NCBI GenBank assembly: GCA_937958995.1
Contig: CALGAP010000005.1
Location: 124,001 to 188,000, forward strand
Source: an uncultured Chitinophagaceae bacterium
GTDB taxonomy: Bacteria; Bacteroidota; Bacteroidia; Chitinophagales; Chitinophagaceae
Direction: 5' to 3'
Length of the DNA: 64,000 nucleotides
Positions 25,107 through 32,896 of this stretch are shown here, one piece after another. The translations under genes were made by a program, and so were the position numbers. Position 1 is the stretch's first letter. Each line of letters begins with the position of its first letter. The notes beneath the pieces are model-generated. The model worked only from the letters and a program-made list of their open reading frames with translations, was not told the DNA's origin and made no database searches.

Positions 25107-26162
25107 ATGAATAAGAAAATTCTCAGCCTATTACAGTACGCTTTATTCTTAGGGCTTGGAATTTTTTTGGTCTGGTGGTCCCTTAGCCGCATTAGTCCCG
25201 ACGAAAAGGAAAAAATGCTGGTTTCACTTCACAATGCCAATTACTGGTACCTGATACCGGTAGTAATAGCGTTGCTGGCCAGCCATTTTAGTCGCGCCAT
25301 GCGCTGGAAGATACTGATGGAGCCATTGGGTTATAAAACGCATATCGGCAATACCTATTTGGCTGTGTTGATTGGTTACCTGGCCAACCTGGCCATCCCC
25401 CGCCTCGGTGAAATTCTTAAGTGTACCATATTGGCCAAATACGAGAAAGTGCCTGCTGATAAGCTGGTGGGCACCATTGTGGCCGAAAGAGCATTTGATA
25501 TGATCTGCCTGGCGCTGGTGATGGTGATCTGCATTATTACCCAAACCGACCTGATTGGTGATTTTATTTATAACCTGGCCAGGGAAAATGTGGGAACCGG
25601 CTTATCGGTTACGAAAATTGTGATCGGGGTTGGCATACTGGTGGCGGCAGGCGCGGCAATGCTGTTTGTGTTTAAAAAGTTTGCGCACATCTCTTTTGTA
25701 ACGAAAATCAAAAAAATTGTTGCCGGCGTATGGCAGGGACTCACCAGCGTGCGCTTCGTGAAGCATAAAGGATGGTTTATCTTTCATACCCTCTTTATCT
25801 GGAGTATGTATCTTGCCAGCGTGCAGATTGGTATGTGGGCATTGAAGGAAACATCGCATTATGGTTTGATCGAGTCGCTCACCGTGTTGTTTACCGGTAG
25901 CGTAGCCATGATTGTTACCCCCAGCGGCATCGGCTTATATCCTATCCTGGTGATGCAAACCATGGAGCTGTATGGGCTGAGCCAGGCCTACGGTACTGCT
26001 TTTGGGTGGTTGCTGTGGACGGTACAGTTTTTCCAGATACTGATATTCGGTTTAATAGCGGCAGTTGCCCTACCTTACATTAACAAGAACAGAAAGTATG
26101 CGCAAGCCAGAGATCATCGAGTCGAAAATAATGTCGTTGCCGGAGGCGTTGAAAAGAGTTAA
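25107..26162 (+). CDS. Lysylphosphatidylglycerol synthase TM-region family protein (UPF0104)
   Basis: A 351-residue inner-membrane protein with about eight TM helices, belonging to the flippase-like UPF0104/LPG_synthase_TM family. The family segment is SRAMRWKILMEPLGY followed by GYLANLAIPRLGEILKC near residues 65-115. It lacks the soluble C-terminal aminoacyl-transfer domain of MprF, so it is not a full LPG synthase. A role in moving or modifying lipids is inferred from the family only. Its 3' end overlaps the start of the heptose-phosphate adenylyltransferase gene by 65 bases, suggesting coupled translation and a link to envelope polysaccharide synthesis. Confidence 0.87.
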   Translation: MNKKILSLLQYALFLGLGIFLVWWSLSRISPDEKEKMLVSLHNANYWYLIPVVIALLASHFSRAMRWKILMEPLGYKTHIGNTYLAVLIGYLANLAIPRLGEILKCTILAKYEKVPADKLVGTIVAERAFDMICLALVMVICIITQTDLIGDFIYNLARENVGTGLSVTKIVIGVGILVAAGAAMLFVFKKFAHISFVTKIKKIVAGVWQGLTSVRFVKHKGWFIFHTLFIWSMYLASVQIGMWALKETSHYGLIESLTVLFTGSVAMIVTPSGIGLYPILVMQTMELYGLSQAYGTAFGWLLWTVQFFQILIFGLIAAVALPYINKNRKYAQARDHRVENNVVAGGVEKS

Positions 26163-26586
26163 TCAATGGCGCCTGCTCGGCAAAACCATCGCTTTCACGA
26201 ATGGTTGTTTCGATATACTTCATCGCGGTCATATTTATTCGCTGGCGGCAGCCGCGCGCGAAGCAGACTACCTGGTGGTGGGCCTCAACTCCGACTCTTC
26301 TACCAAACAACTCAAAGGTCCCGGCCGCCCGGTAAATGACCAGCAGGCCAGAGCCATAGTGCTGGCATCGCTGCTGATGGTAGATATGGTGATCATCTTT
26401 GATGAAGAAACCCCGATTGAACTCATCAAAGCCATTCAGCCTGATGTATTGGTAAAAGGCGGCGATTATACCGAAGAGCAGATTGTGGGGGCAAAGGAAG
26501 TAAAGGCAAATGGCGGACGTGTGGTGATCAATCCAATCGTGGAAGGATTTTCTACGACTTCGATTATAGAGAAGATGAAAAAATAA
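26098..26586 (+). CDS. rfaE2: D-glycero-beta-D-manno-heptose 1-phosphate adenylyltransferase
   Basis: A 162-residue cytidylyltransferase-like enzyme matching the C-terminal half of HldE; it makes ADP-heptose from heptose 1-phosphate for LPS inner core. It has FTNGCFDILHRGH with HRGH at residues 42-45, GLNSDSSTKQLKGPGRPV, and EGFSTTSIIEKMKK at the end. The kinase half is not present nearby, as usual in this phylum where the two halves are separate. The start at 26098 (MRKPEIIES) or the later ATG at 26131 (MSLPEAL) both lie inside the upstream gene. The gene abuts the convergent DUF4294 gene. Confidence 0.9.
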   Translation: MRKPEIIESKIMSLPEALKRVNQWRLLGKTIAFTNGCFDILHRGHIYSLAAAAREADYLVVGLNSDSSTKQLKGPGRPVNDQQARAIVLASLLMVDMVIIFDEETPIELIKAIQPDVLVKGGDYTEEQIVGAKEVKANGGRVVINPIVEGFSTTSIIEKMKK

Positions 26587-27225
26587 TCAGCTTTTCTTCG
26601 CGTACATCCTCTCCACTTCCTGCACGATCAGTTCCATTTCGCGCTCGGCGCCGTTGGGATCGTAAGGCTGTTTGAGATTACTGTTAAAGAAAAAGGCAAC
26701 GGTCTGCCAGAAGCGGGCAGTGAATCCGCCTTTGTATTCTTTGATGATGTCGTAGCAATTGTTTCCCGTTTGCCGGTTGATCAGTTTCATCAGCACCTTG
26801 CCCTGGTAAACCGACAATTCCTGGAGCGGGTCAGCGAATTCTTTTTTCAGTTCTTTCTCTCTCGACTTGATATATTTCTTCCGTTCCTTTTCGCTCATTT
26901 TCGCCGTCCTCTCATTGATCTCATTCATAATGATGCCCGCTTTTCGCGCATACGGATACGTTACATAAATGGCATTGCGCAGGCGGGTCCATTCCTGGCG
27001 CTTCTTGAGCAGGTGTTTGGGATAAGGAGCCTGCACCCATACCCACTCCATAATGCCGCCGGGAATATATTGGTTGTCGTGAATGATGGCTGGCACGGGG
27101 ATAGTATCATTCGGGCCCAATTCAGGTAATGGTGGTTCTCCCTGCGCTTTGGATGATAGCGGGGCAAGTATAGAAAAACCAAGGATGATCAATAAATGGG
27201 GTAATATCTTAGGTCTCGCAGTCAT
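26587..27225 (-). CDS. DUF4294 exported protein
   Basis: A 212-residue protein with a signal peptide (MTARPKILPHLLIILGFSIL, cleavage near SKA/Q). The body matches DUF4294, known only from Bacteroidota: LRNAIYVTYPYARKAGIIMNE, then a long basic helix with KKYIKSREKELKKEFADPL, then QGKVLMKLINRQTGNNCY and TARFWQTVAFFFNSNLK. The function is unknown; it is expected to be periplasmic. I chose the internal ATG at 27225 rather than the upstream one 24 bases earlier because it gives the better signal peptide. Confidence 0.85.
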   Translation of the reverse strand: MTARPKILPHLLIILGFSILAPLSSKAQGEPPLPELGPNDTIPVPAIIHDNQYIPGGIMEWVWVQAPYPKHLLKKRQEWTRLRNAIYVTYPYARKAGIIMNEINERTAKMSEKERKKYIKSREKELKKEFADPLQELSVYQGKVLMKLINRQTGNNCYDIIKEYKGGFTARFWQTVAFFFNSNLKQPYDPNGAEREMELIVQEVERMYAKKS

Positions 27226-27306
27226 ACTCAGCTTCACACAAAATAGCAATTATTCTTTACTCTTTAAACGCAAAAATGGGTAAAGGGCATTTAAAAGTAA
27301 TGTTAA

Positions 27307-29727
27307 CTAGTTCAGTTTGAGCCGGCGCACAATGCTCATGATCATGCCTGCCACCATCACCACAGTGCCCAGCCACAAGAGGTTGATAAAGGGGAATTTC
27401 ACCACTTTGAGCGCAATGTATGGCGTCAGCCGCGATGATTCCTTCACACTGATTTCCAGTTTTCTGTCGGGCAGCACGCGGGTCAACGCCACGGCAAGTC
27501 CCTGGGAATAAAGGGTATCGATAATATGGGTAGTCTGCAAGCCTTTTAGGTAAAATACCGGCATGGCGGTGAGGGTCTGGTTGTCGCTGGTATATACACT
27601 CAGGCTGGCCATCAAAGCGGTGTCAGTGGGTTTGAAATCGTAGCGTTTATTGCGCGGGTTGGCCACCACGCTGTCGAGAATCATATAGCCCGACGAATAG
27701 AATATTGTGTCGCCCAAATTGACAGAATGAGTTCTGAACTGGGATGTATCAGCGCCTTCGGCCAGGTTGCTGGAAGCGTTTACGTAAATGAAAATGTCCT
27801 TATCCCAATAATGCTTTGAATCGGGGTTGGCAGAATAGCCCTCCTGCCCTTTTGTGGCCTTGATGATATCGGGCAGCAGGCGAAACTTTTCACCAGTCTT
27901 CTTATCCTCCATGTCGATGTAAAACCAAGTCATCTTCTTGTTGGCTGAAACACTGTCGCCATTATACGTCACCCAGTATTTTCCCATATCGGTACGAATA
28001 CCCTGGAAGAGAGTGAGATTCTCAGTACCCTTGATCTGGCTGTCGGGACCAAAATTGAGCGGGTTGTTGAGATTGATGGAAAGTATTTCCTTGTTGGCGC
28101 TGGCTATCAGAATTCCGAGCAACATCATTCCAAATCCAACGTGCGCTACCGAAGCGCCGGCTGCTTTCAGTTTTCCTTTCAATCCCAGCCACACGTAGCT
28201 AAGGTTGGCTACGACAGTATATACCGCCGCGAAGATGGCGAGGTGAATGGCGGCCAGGAATCCGAGTCCATATTTATCATAATCCACTCCGCCGAAATAA
28301 CTGATGCTGAAAGATGCCAGCAGGCTGATGGCCGTCGGAACCAATATGCTTGTCCAGAAATTTTTCTTAGGCGTATTCTTATACTTCAGGAACTGGGTAA
28401 CAGCAGTGAGAATTCCCAACACAATTGCCACGAATATCTGGATCCGGTTGTACGAGAATTCTACATCTTCCCCTATAGCGAGGTTGGTACCAAATAATTT
28501 ATTGATCAGTGGAAAAGAAGTCGGTACGATAATGGAAATCCCGGAAAGCAATAATACCAATGCGCCAATAAACATCCAGAATTCACGGCTATACGTGTTT
28601 TCTTCCTTTACAATATGCGGAATCTTTTTGTAGCGTGCAAACAGGATTGCAAAAGCCACCACCACATTCAACACCAGCCAGGCGCGCAGTTGCCATACCA
28701 TGTCGGTAGCCACAAACGCGTGAACCGAAGTATCCTGCAAGTCGCCGCTGCGGGTGAGGTAGGTAGAATAAACGATGAAGAGGTAGCCGAGTATAAAGAA
28801 AACATATGTTGCGCGCAACGAGTGACCAGTACTGTTATATATCAGCTGCGTATGCAATCCGGCTACCAGCAACAGCCAGGGCACCAGCGAAGCATTCTCC
28901 ACAGGGTCCCATGCCCAGAAGCCTCCGAAGCTCAGCGATTCATAGGCCCACATGGCGCCCATCATGATGCCGGTACCGAGAATAGCTACCGAGAAAATGG
29001 TCCATGGCAGGGCTTTCTTCGTCCAGCCACCAAAATCCTTGGTCCATAAGCCGGCTATCGCAAATGCAAACGGCACAATGGTGGAGGCAAACCCCAGGAA
29101 GGTAATCGGCGGGTGTATGGTCATCCAGTAATTCTGCAGCAACTGGTTCAGGCCAATGCCATCCTGCATAGCGGGCAGCGACAGGTAGTTGGGGTTTTTG
29201 AATACCTCGTTATCGGGAAATACATGACGGGTAAGTATAAACGGGTTGTTTCCCACCTTCAGGCCAAACACATACACGCCCAGTATCATAGTGGCGAGGC
29301 AGGCCTGCGCAACGCTGATCACGGTCATCACCGGCGCTTCCCACTTGCGCGAAGTAAACATCACAATCACGCCGAGCACCGCATGCCATACCATCCAGAG
29401 CAGGAAGCTGCCCTCCTGTCCTTCCCAGGTACTGCTGAGCAAGTACTTGGGCTCGAGCGAACGGTCGGAATGGTTCCAGGCATAGTGGTATTCGAAATAG
29501 TGGTTGGATATGATAGCTACGATGGTGGCTATGATGCTGATAACGCAAACGGCATCGATCAGGAAGGCTACCCGCGCAATTTTTTTCCAGCTTTCCGCCA
29601 GGGCCATAGTGGCGGAGGTAGTGGATTTATAGTAGGAAATGGCTGCAACAATCGACGCTGCCAATGAGAGTACAATTAAAAAATGTCCAAGCTGACCGGG
29701 AAAAAGATGTTCTCCGATATAGTTCAT
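27307..29727 (-). CDS. ccmF: CcmF-type cytochrome c heme lyase subunit
   Basis: An 806-residue polytopic inner-membrane protein of System I cytochrome c maturation. CcmF takes heme from CcmE and attaches it to apocytochrome c in the periplasm. The N-terminal two thirds are membrane helices with WEGQEGSFLLW (about residues 101-111) and the WWD domain GGFWAWDPVENASLVPWL at residues 268-285, which binds heme. Residues from about 570 to 780 form the periplasmic domain, and a last TM helix precedes the end RRLKLN. It lies 79 bases downstream of ccmE on the same strand. Confidence 0.94.
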   Translation of the reverse strand: MNYIGEHLFPGQLGHFLIVLSLAASIVAAISYYKSTTSATMALAESWKKIARVAFLIDAVCVISIIATIVAIISNHYFEYHYAWNHSDRSLEPKYLLSSTWEGQEGSFLLWMVWHAVLGVIVMFTSRKWEAPVMTVISVAQACLATMILGVYVFGLKVGNNPFILTRHVFPDNEVFKNPNYLSLPAMQDGIGLNQLLQNYWMTIHPPITFLGFASTIVPFAFAIAGLWTKDFGGWTKKALPWTIFSVAILGTGIMMGAMWAYESLSFGGFWAWDPVENASLVPWLLLVAGLHTQLIYNSTGHSLRATYVFFILGYLFIVYSTYLTRSGDLQDTSVHAFVATDMVWQLRAWLVLNVVVAFAILFARYKKIPHIVKEENTYSREFWMFIGALVLLLSGISIIVPTSFPLINKLFGTNLAIGEDVEFSYNRIQIFVAIVLGILTAVTQFLKYKNTPKKNFWTSILVPTAISLLASFSISYFGGVDYDKYGLGFLAAIHLAIFAAVYTVVANLSYVWLGLKGKLKAAGASVAHVGFGMMLLGILIASANKEILSINLNNPLNFGPDSQIKGTENLTLFQGIRTDMGKYWVTYNGDSVSANKKMTWFYIDMEDKKTGEKFRLLPDIIKATKGQEGYSANPDSKHYWDKDIFIYVNASSNLAEGADTSQFRTHSVNLGDTIFYSSGYMILDSVVANPRNKRYDFKPTDTALMASLSVYTSDNQTLTAMPVFYLKGLQTTHIIDTLYSQGLAVALTRVLPDRKLEISVKESSRLTPYIALKVVKFPFINLLWLGTVVMVAGMIMSIVRRLKLN

Positions 29728-29806
29728 CGGTAATTAAAGTTTTTGAAGCGGCCGGATGTTACCTCGCTGATGCTCGGTCTCATTTCACCATGATTAATTG
29801 TTGTGA

Positions 29807-30229
29807 TTAATTGCTGTGCGAGAGATTTTTTTGTGCTGCTTTAGGGTCGTCTTTGTATTTGGAAGGACATTTTATAAGAATGCCATCTTTACTGGTAATT
29901 TCAAATATATCGCCTTTCATTTTGCCTTTCAGCACAATACGATCAGATTTCTCCATATCGAAAGGCTTTTCGAAGTGGTAGACCACTTCGGCTTTATTGC
30001 CCAGCGAATCAACTACATGGAAACGGGTAAGGTTGGGATTGCGCAGTGGGTCGTATTGAATGGGGTTGGGAACAGATTTGTCCAGTTGTGCGATCACGGT
30101 CACGGTCTTTCCCTCCTTCTGGCGGGCCGAAGCCAACGTCTCATAAGTAGAAAGATCGCCCATAAAACTCAGTAGAATCATAATACAGGCGGCAAAACCT
30201 ACCAGTATTATAATATGGCTTTTCTTCAT
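29807..30229 (-). CDS. ccmE: CcmE-type heme chaperone, CxxxY variant
   Basis: A 140-residue protein with one N-terminal TM helix (residues 4-23) and a periplasmic OB-fold. CcmE binds heme covalently and passes it to CcmF. In the classical form the heme is held by His in HxxxY; here the equivalent segment is KCPSKY, with Cys121 and Tyr125, the CxxxY form known from archaea and some bacteria such as Desulfovibrio. The strand VKGK/VLKGKMKGDIFE and the final charged tail fit the family. No ccmH or ccmI lies beside it. Confidence 0.9.
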   Translation of the reverse strand: MKKSHIIILVGFAACIMILLSFMGDLSTYETLASARQKEGKTVTVIAQLDKSVPNPIQYDPLRNPNLTRFHVVDSLGNKAEVVYHFEKPFDMEKSDRIVLKGKMKGDIFEITSKDGILIKCPSKYKDDPKAAQKNLSHSN

Positions 30230-30247
30230 AATCGGTGAAATTCAGGG

Positions 30248-30255
30248 CAAAGTTA
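30248..30255 (-). promoter_or_regulatory. Candidate -7 box of ccmE-ccmF
   Basis: On the minus strand this reads TAACTTTG, a full match to TAnnTTTG, 18 bases before the ccmE ATG. The -33 element is not evident. Confidence 0.35.
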
Positions 30256-30423
30256 GGTCAAAATGTTTCACACTGTGAATGTGATTTTTGTGCAGATTAA
30301 ATGATTTTAATCAGAGGGTCGGGTTTTTTAATCTGCTGACAACCAGCAATCATATTTTTTTGTCTGGAATTCATACTGTGCTAACTTGCACAGCGTTTTT
30401 CCAAAACGAGAGGATATTCAATA

Positions 30424-31464
30424 ATGGCAGACCTATCGAAATTTGATCCCAACGCCGCGAGTAATCCCAATAACAATATATTTGGTTTACCCTTCACAGA
30501 AGAAGAAGCCCGGCTGGTGATATTGCCGGTTCCCTGGGAAGTGACAGTGAGCAATACTGCCGGCACCGCCCGCGCCGCCGACCATATCTTCAAAGCAAGC
30601 ATGCAGGTGGATCTGTTTGATCCCGACACCAGGGATGCCTGGAAACAGGGTCTCTATATGCGCAGCCCCGACCGCAAGATTCTGCTCAAAAGCGATTACC
30701 TGCGCAAAGAGGCAGAACTCTACATTGATTATATCTCCCACGGCGAGAAACTGGAAAAAAATGCCTTCATGTGCAAATCGCTGAAGGAAATCAACGAGGG
30801 CAGCGCATTTCTCAACAACTGGGTGTACGAGCAGACCATGGACCTTCTGCAAAAAAATAAGCTGGTGGCGCTACTCGGCGGCGACCACAGCATTTCACTG
30901 GGCTTTTTCAAGGCCATGGCCCAGCAACACGGAGATTTTGGAATTTTACAGGTTGATGCGCACTGCGACCTGCGCGAATCTTACGAATTCTTTACATATA
31001 GTCACGCCAGCGTGATGTACAACGCGCTCACCGAAATTCCGCAACTCACCCGCCTTGTGCAGGTGGGCGTGCGCGATTACTGCCAGGAAGAATGGGAATA
31101 TATCTGCAACAGCAATTACCGCGTCATCACCTATTTTGACCGCGATATTAAGGACCGCCTGTACGAAGGCCAACCCTGGCGGCAGATCGTTGATGAAATT
31201 GTGAGCCATCTCCCCGATAAAGTCTTGCTCAGTTTCGATATCGACGGCCTCGATCCCAAACTTTGTCCCAATACCGGAACGCCGGTTATGGGCGGCTTCG
31301 ATTTTGAACAGATCTATTATCTCCTCAAGAAAGTGGTGCAAAGCGGCCGCCGCCTCATCGGCTTCGATCTCTGCGAAATCGGCGTTGATGAACAGGAATG
31401 GGATGCGAATGTGGGGTCGCATATTTTGTGGAAACTTTGTAATTTACTCGTTGCAGTTAATTAG
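30424..31464 (+). CDS. Arginase/agmatinase/formimidoylglutamase family hydrolase
   Basis: A 346-residue ureohydrolase with two manganese ions, cytoplasmic. Metal ligands are in GGDHS (152-156), DAHCDLR (178-184) and SFDIDGLDP (270-278). Family members act on arginine, agmatine, proclavaminate or formimidoylglutamate. Because hutH occurs in the same window, the histidine pathway enzyme formimidoylglutamase (HutG) is possible, but hutH is 30 kb away and no substrate-specific residue decides it. The C-terminal end overlaps the first base of a palindromic repeat. Confidence 0.85.
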   Translation: MADLSKFDPNAASNPNNNIFGLPFTEEEARLVILPVPWEVTVSNTAGTARAADHIFKASMQVDLFDPDTRDAWKQGLYMRSPDRKILLKSDYLRKEAELYIDYISHGEKLEKNAFMCKSLKEINEGSAFLNNWVYEQTMDLLQKNKLVALLGGDHSISLGFFKAMAQQHGDFGILQVDAHCDLRESYEFFTYSHASVMYNALTEIPQLTRLVQVGVRDYCQEEWEYICNSNYRVITYFDRDIKDRLYEGQPWRQIVDEIVSHLPDKVLLSFDIDGLDPKLCPNTGTPVMGGFDFEQIYYLLKKVVQSGRRLIGFDLCEIGVDEQEWDANVGSHILWKLCNLLVAVN

Positions 31465-31557
31465 TTTCGGGTTTCGGGTTGGGAGTTCCGCGTTGCTGCC
31501 GCACTTTATAATGGCAGTCTCATTTGAAGAACCCGAAATACGAAACCCGAAACCCGA
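31464..31557. repeat. Palindromic GGGTTTCGGGTT repeat, copy 1
   Basis: A nested imperfect palindrome. The outer arms TCGGGTTTCGGGTT (31467-31480) and its exact complement (31544-31557) are 14 bp; the inner hairpin is CTGCC (31496-31500) with GGCAG (31513-31517) around CTTTATA. The left 60 bases are closely similar to copy 2 at 32792, including GTTGCTGCC, CTTTAT and GGCAG in the same order. Confidence 0.8.
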
Positions 31558-31563
31558 CAGCTT

Positions 31564-32124
31564 ATGGTTTACCAATACGTCGTCGTTCTGAAAAATCTTC
31601 AAAACCGGTATATCGACCTGGTGGGGATACTGCTGAGTGTATTTTCGGCATTGTGTTTTGCCAGGGAGTTGGCCGTTGCTGAGTCGGTAGGACTCGCTTA
31701 CCTGCTGGGACTGATATTCGTGGTGGGTGTGGTGATTTATAATATATACCAGTCTTATCGCGGTAAAAAAGTCTTTTACAGCCGGGCTTTGCTGATTGCA
31801 GCATTGGTGTGGATGAAAATGCCCTATTGGCAATGGCTGGCATTTGTATTCATCATCCTGGCCTTGTTGGAGTATCAGGCGAAGTATGCCGTGGAAATCG
31901 GATTTGCCGATGACAGGATCGTGATTAATAGTTTCTTCAGGAAAAAATACAGCTGGAACCAGTTCAATAATGTGGTGCTGAAAGATGGTATTCTTACCCT
32001 CGATTTTACCAACGACCGCATTTTGCAGCGCGAGATCGAGGACGATGAGGAGGAGGATGATGCAGACGAGGAAGAATTCAATGCGTATTGTCGCCAGCGA
32101 CTGGCCGCCGCCCTGGCGAAATAA
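31564..32124 (+). CDS. Membrane protein with C-terminal PH-like domain
   Basis: A 186-residue protein with about four TM helices in the first 105 residues (starting MVYQYVVVLKNLQNRYIDLVG) and a soluble part from about residue 108. The soluble part reads VEIGFADDRIVINSFFRKKYSW, then NVVLKDGILTLDFTNDRILQ, a strand pattern like the bacterial PH-like domains that follow TM helices in many Bacteroidota proteins. An acidic run (DDEEEDDADEEE) precedes the final helix CRQRLAAALAK. The function is unknown. The next gene has the same architecture, so the two appear to be distant paralogues. Confidence 0.7.
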   Translation: MVYQYVVVLKNLQNRYIDLVGILLSVFSALCFARELAVAESVGLAYLLGLIFVVGVVIYNIYQSYRGKKVFYSRALLIAALVWMKMPYWQWLAFVFIILALLEYQAKYAVEIGFADDRIVINSFFRKKYSWNQFNNVVLKDGILTLDFTNDRILQREIEDDEEEDDADEEEFNAYCRQRLAAALAK

Positions 32125-32169
32125 ATTCTATGAACGGATTATGGAATTTTCGGGCATCCGCGTCCCACC

Positions 32170-32790
32170 ATGTATAAAAAACTACTGCGTATGAACTCCT
32201 TAGCCCTTCCTGTGGTTCATCCGGCATTTCAGAAGTTGAAACGTTCAGGCCGTTTATTGCATCTTGCGGCCGCCACACTGATCCTGGTACATGGAATTTC
32301 GCACCTAAGGGAACCGCATAGCAGCCCCATTTATCTTGGATGTCTTTTCTTAATTGCCCTCGATATTTTCATATTGGTGGTGGCGGTGAAAGACCTGGCC
32401 ATCGATATGCCGCGGGTCAATTTGTTTTTTCGCCTGGTGGAAATCGTATTTTTCATGGGTATCAGCGTCACCACATTTATGAACGGGTTATGGATCACCG
32501 GTGCCATACATGCTGTTTTGAGCGTAGCTTACATATATCTGTTTAATTGTGAAAAAAGACTGCACAAGGAGGAGTACATCGCCATTTTTCACAGCGGCGT
32601 AAGTGTGCCATCACTGCCTGAAAGCAAGTTCTTTATCTGGACGCATATCGAAAATATCGAAGCACGTTACGACTCCATTACCATCAATACTTCACTCGAT
32701 AAATCTTACAGTTTCGACCTGCGCAGAAATCTTGCATTCGAAGAACTGGATCAAATTCACGAATTTTGCAGGCACTACCTGGGAAGGTGA
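32170..32790 (+). CDS. Membrane protein with PH-like domain, paralogue of the upstream gene
   Basis: A 206-residue protein with four predicted TM helices (about residues 29-45, 55-75, 88-107 and 108-126) and a soluble C-terminal domain from residue 135 ending HEFCRHYLGR. The soluble part has SKFFIWTHIENIEARYDSITINTSLDKSYSF split by strands and a last helix, matching the upstream protein's order of strand segments and terminal helix (AYCRQRL there, EFCRHYL here). The start may instead be the ATG at 32191 (MNSLALPV). Function unknown. It is followed by a second palindromic repeat. Confidence 0.68.
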   Translation: MYKKLLRMNSLALPVVHPAFQKLKRSGRLLHLAAATLILVHGISHLREPHSSPIYLGCLFLIALDIFILVVAVKDLAIDMPRVNLFFRLVEIVFFMGISVTTFMNGLWITGAIHAVLSVAYIYLFNCEKRLHKEEYIAIFHSGVSVPSLPESKFFIWTHIENIEARYDSITINTSLDKSYSFDLRRNLAFEELDQIHEFCRHYLGR

Positions 32791-32791
32791 A

Positions 32792-32890
32792 GGGTTTCGG
32801 GTTGGGGATTTCGGGTTGCTGCCTCGCTTTATTAAGGCAGCCCGATTTAAAAAACACGAAAAGCCCAACCCGAAACAGGAAACACGGAAC
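32792..32890. repeat. Palindromic GGGTTTCGGGTT repeat, copy 2
   Basis: Outer arms GTTTCGGGTTGGG (32794-32806) and its exact complement at 32864-32876 (13 bp). The inner hairpin GCTGCC/GGCAGC (32818-32823 with 32836-32841) is extended by TCGG/CCGA across a three-base bulge. The left half matches copy 1 at 31464 at most positions. Confidence 0.8.
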
Positions 32891-32896
32891 TATAAG

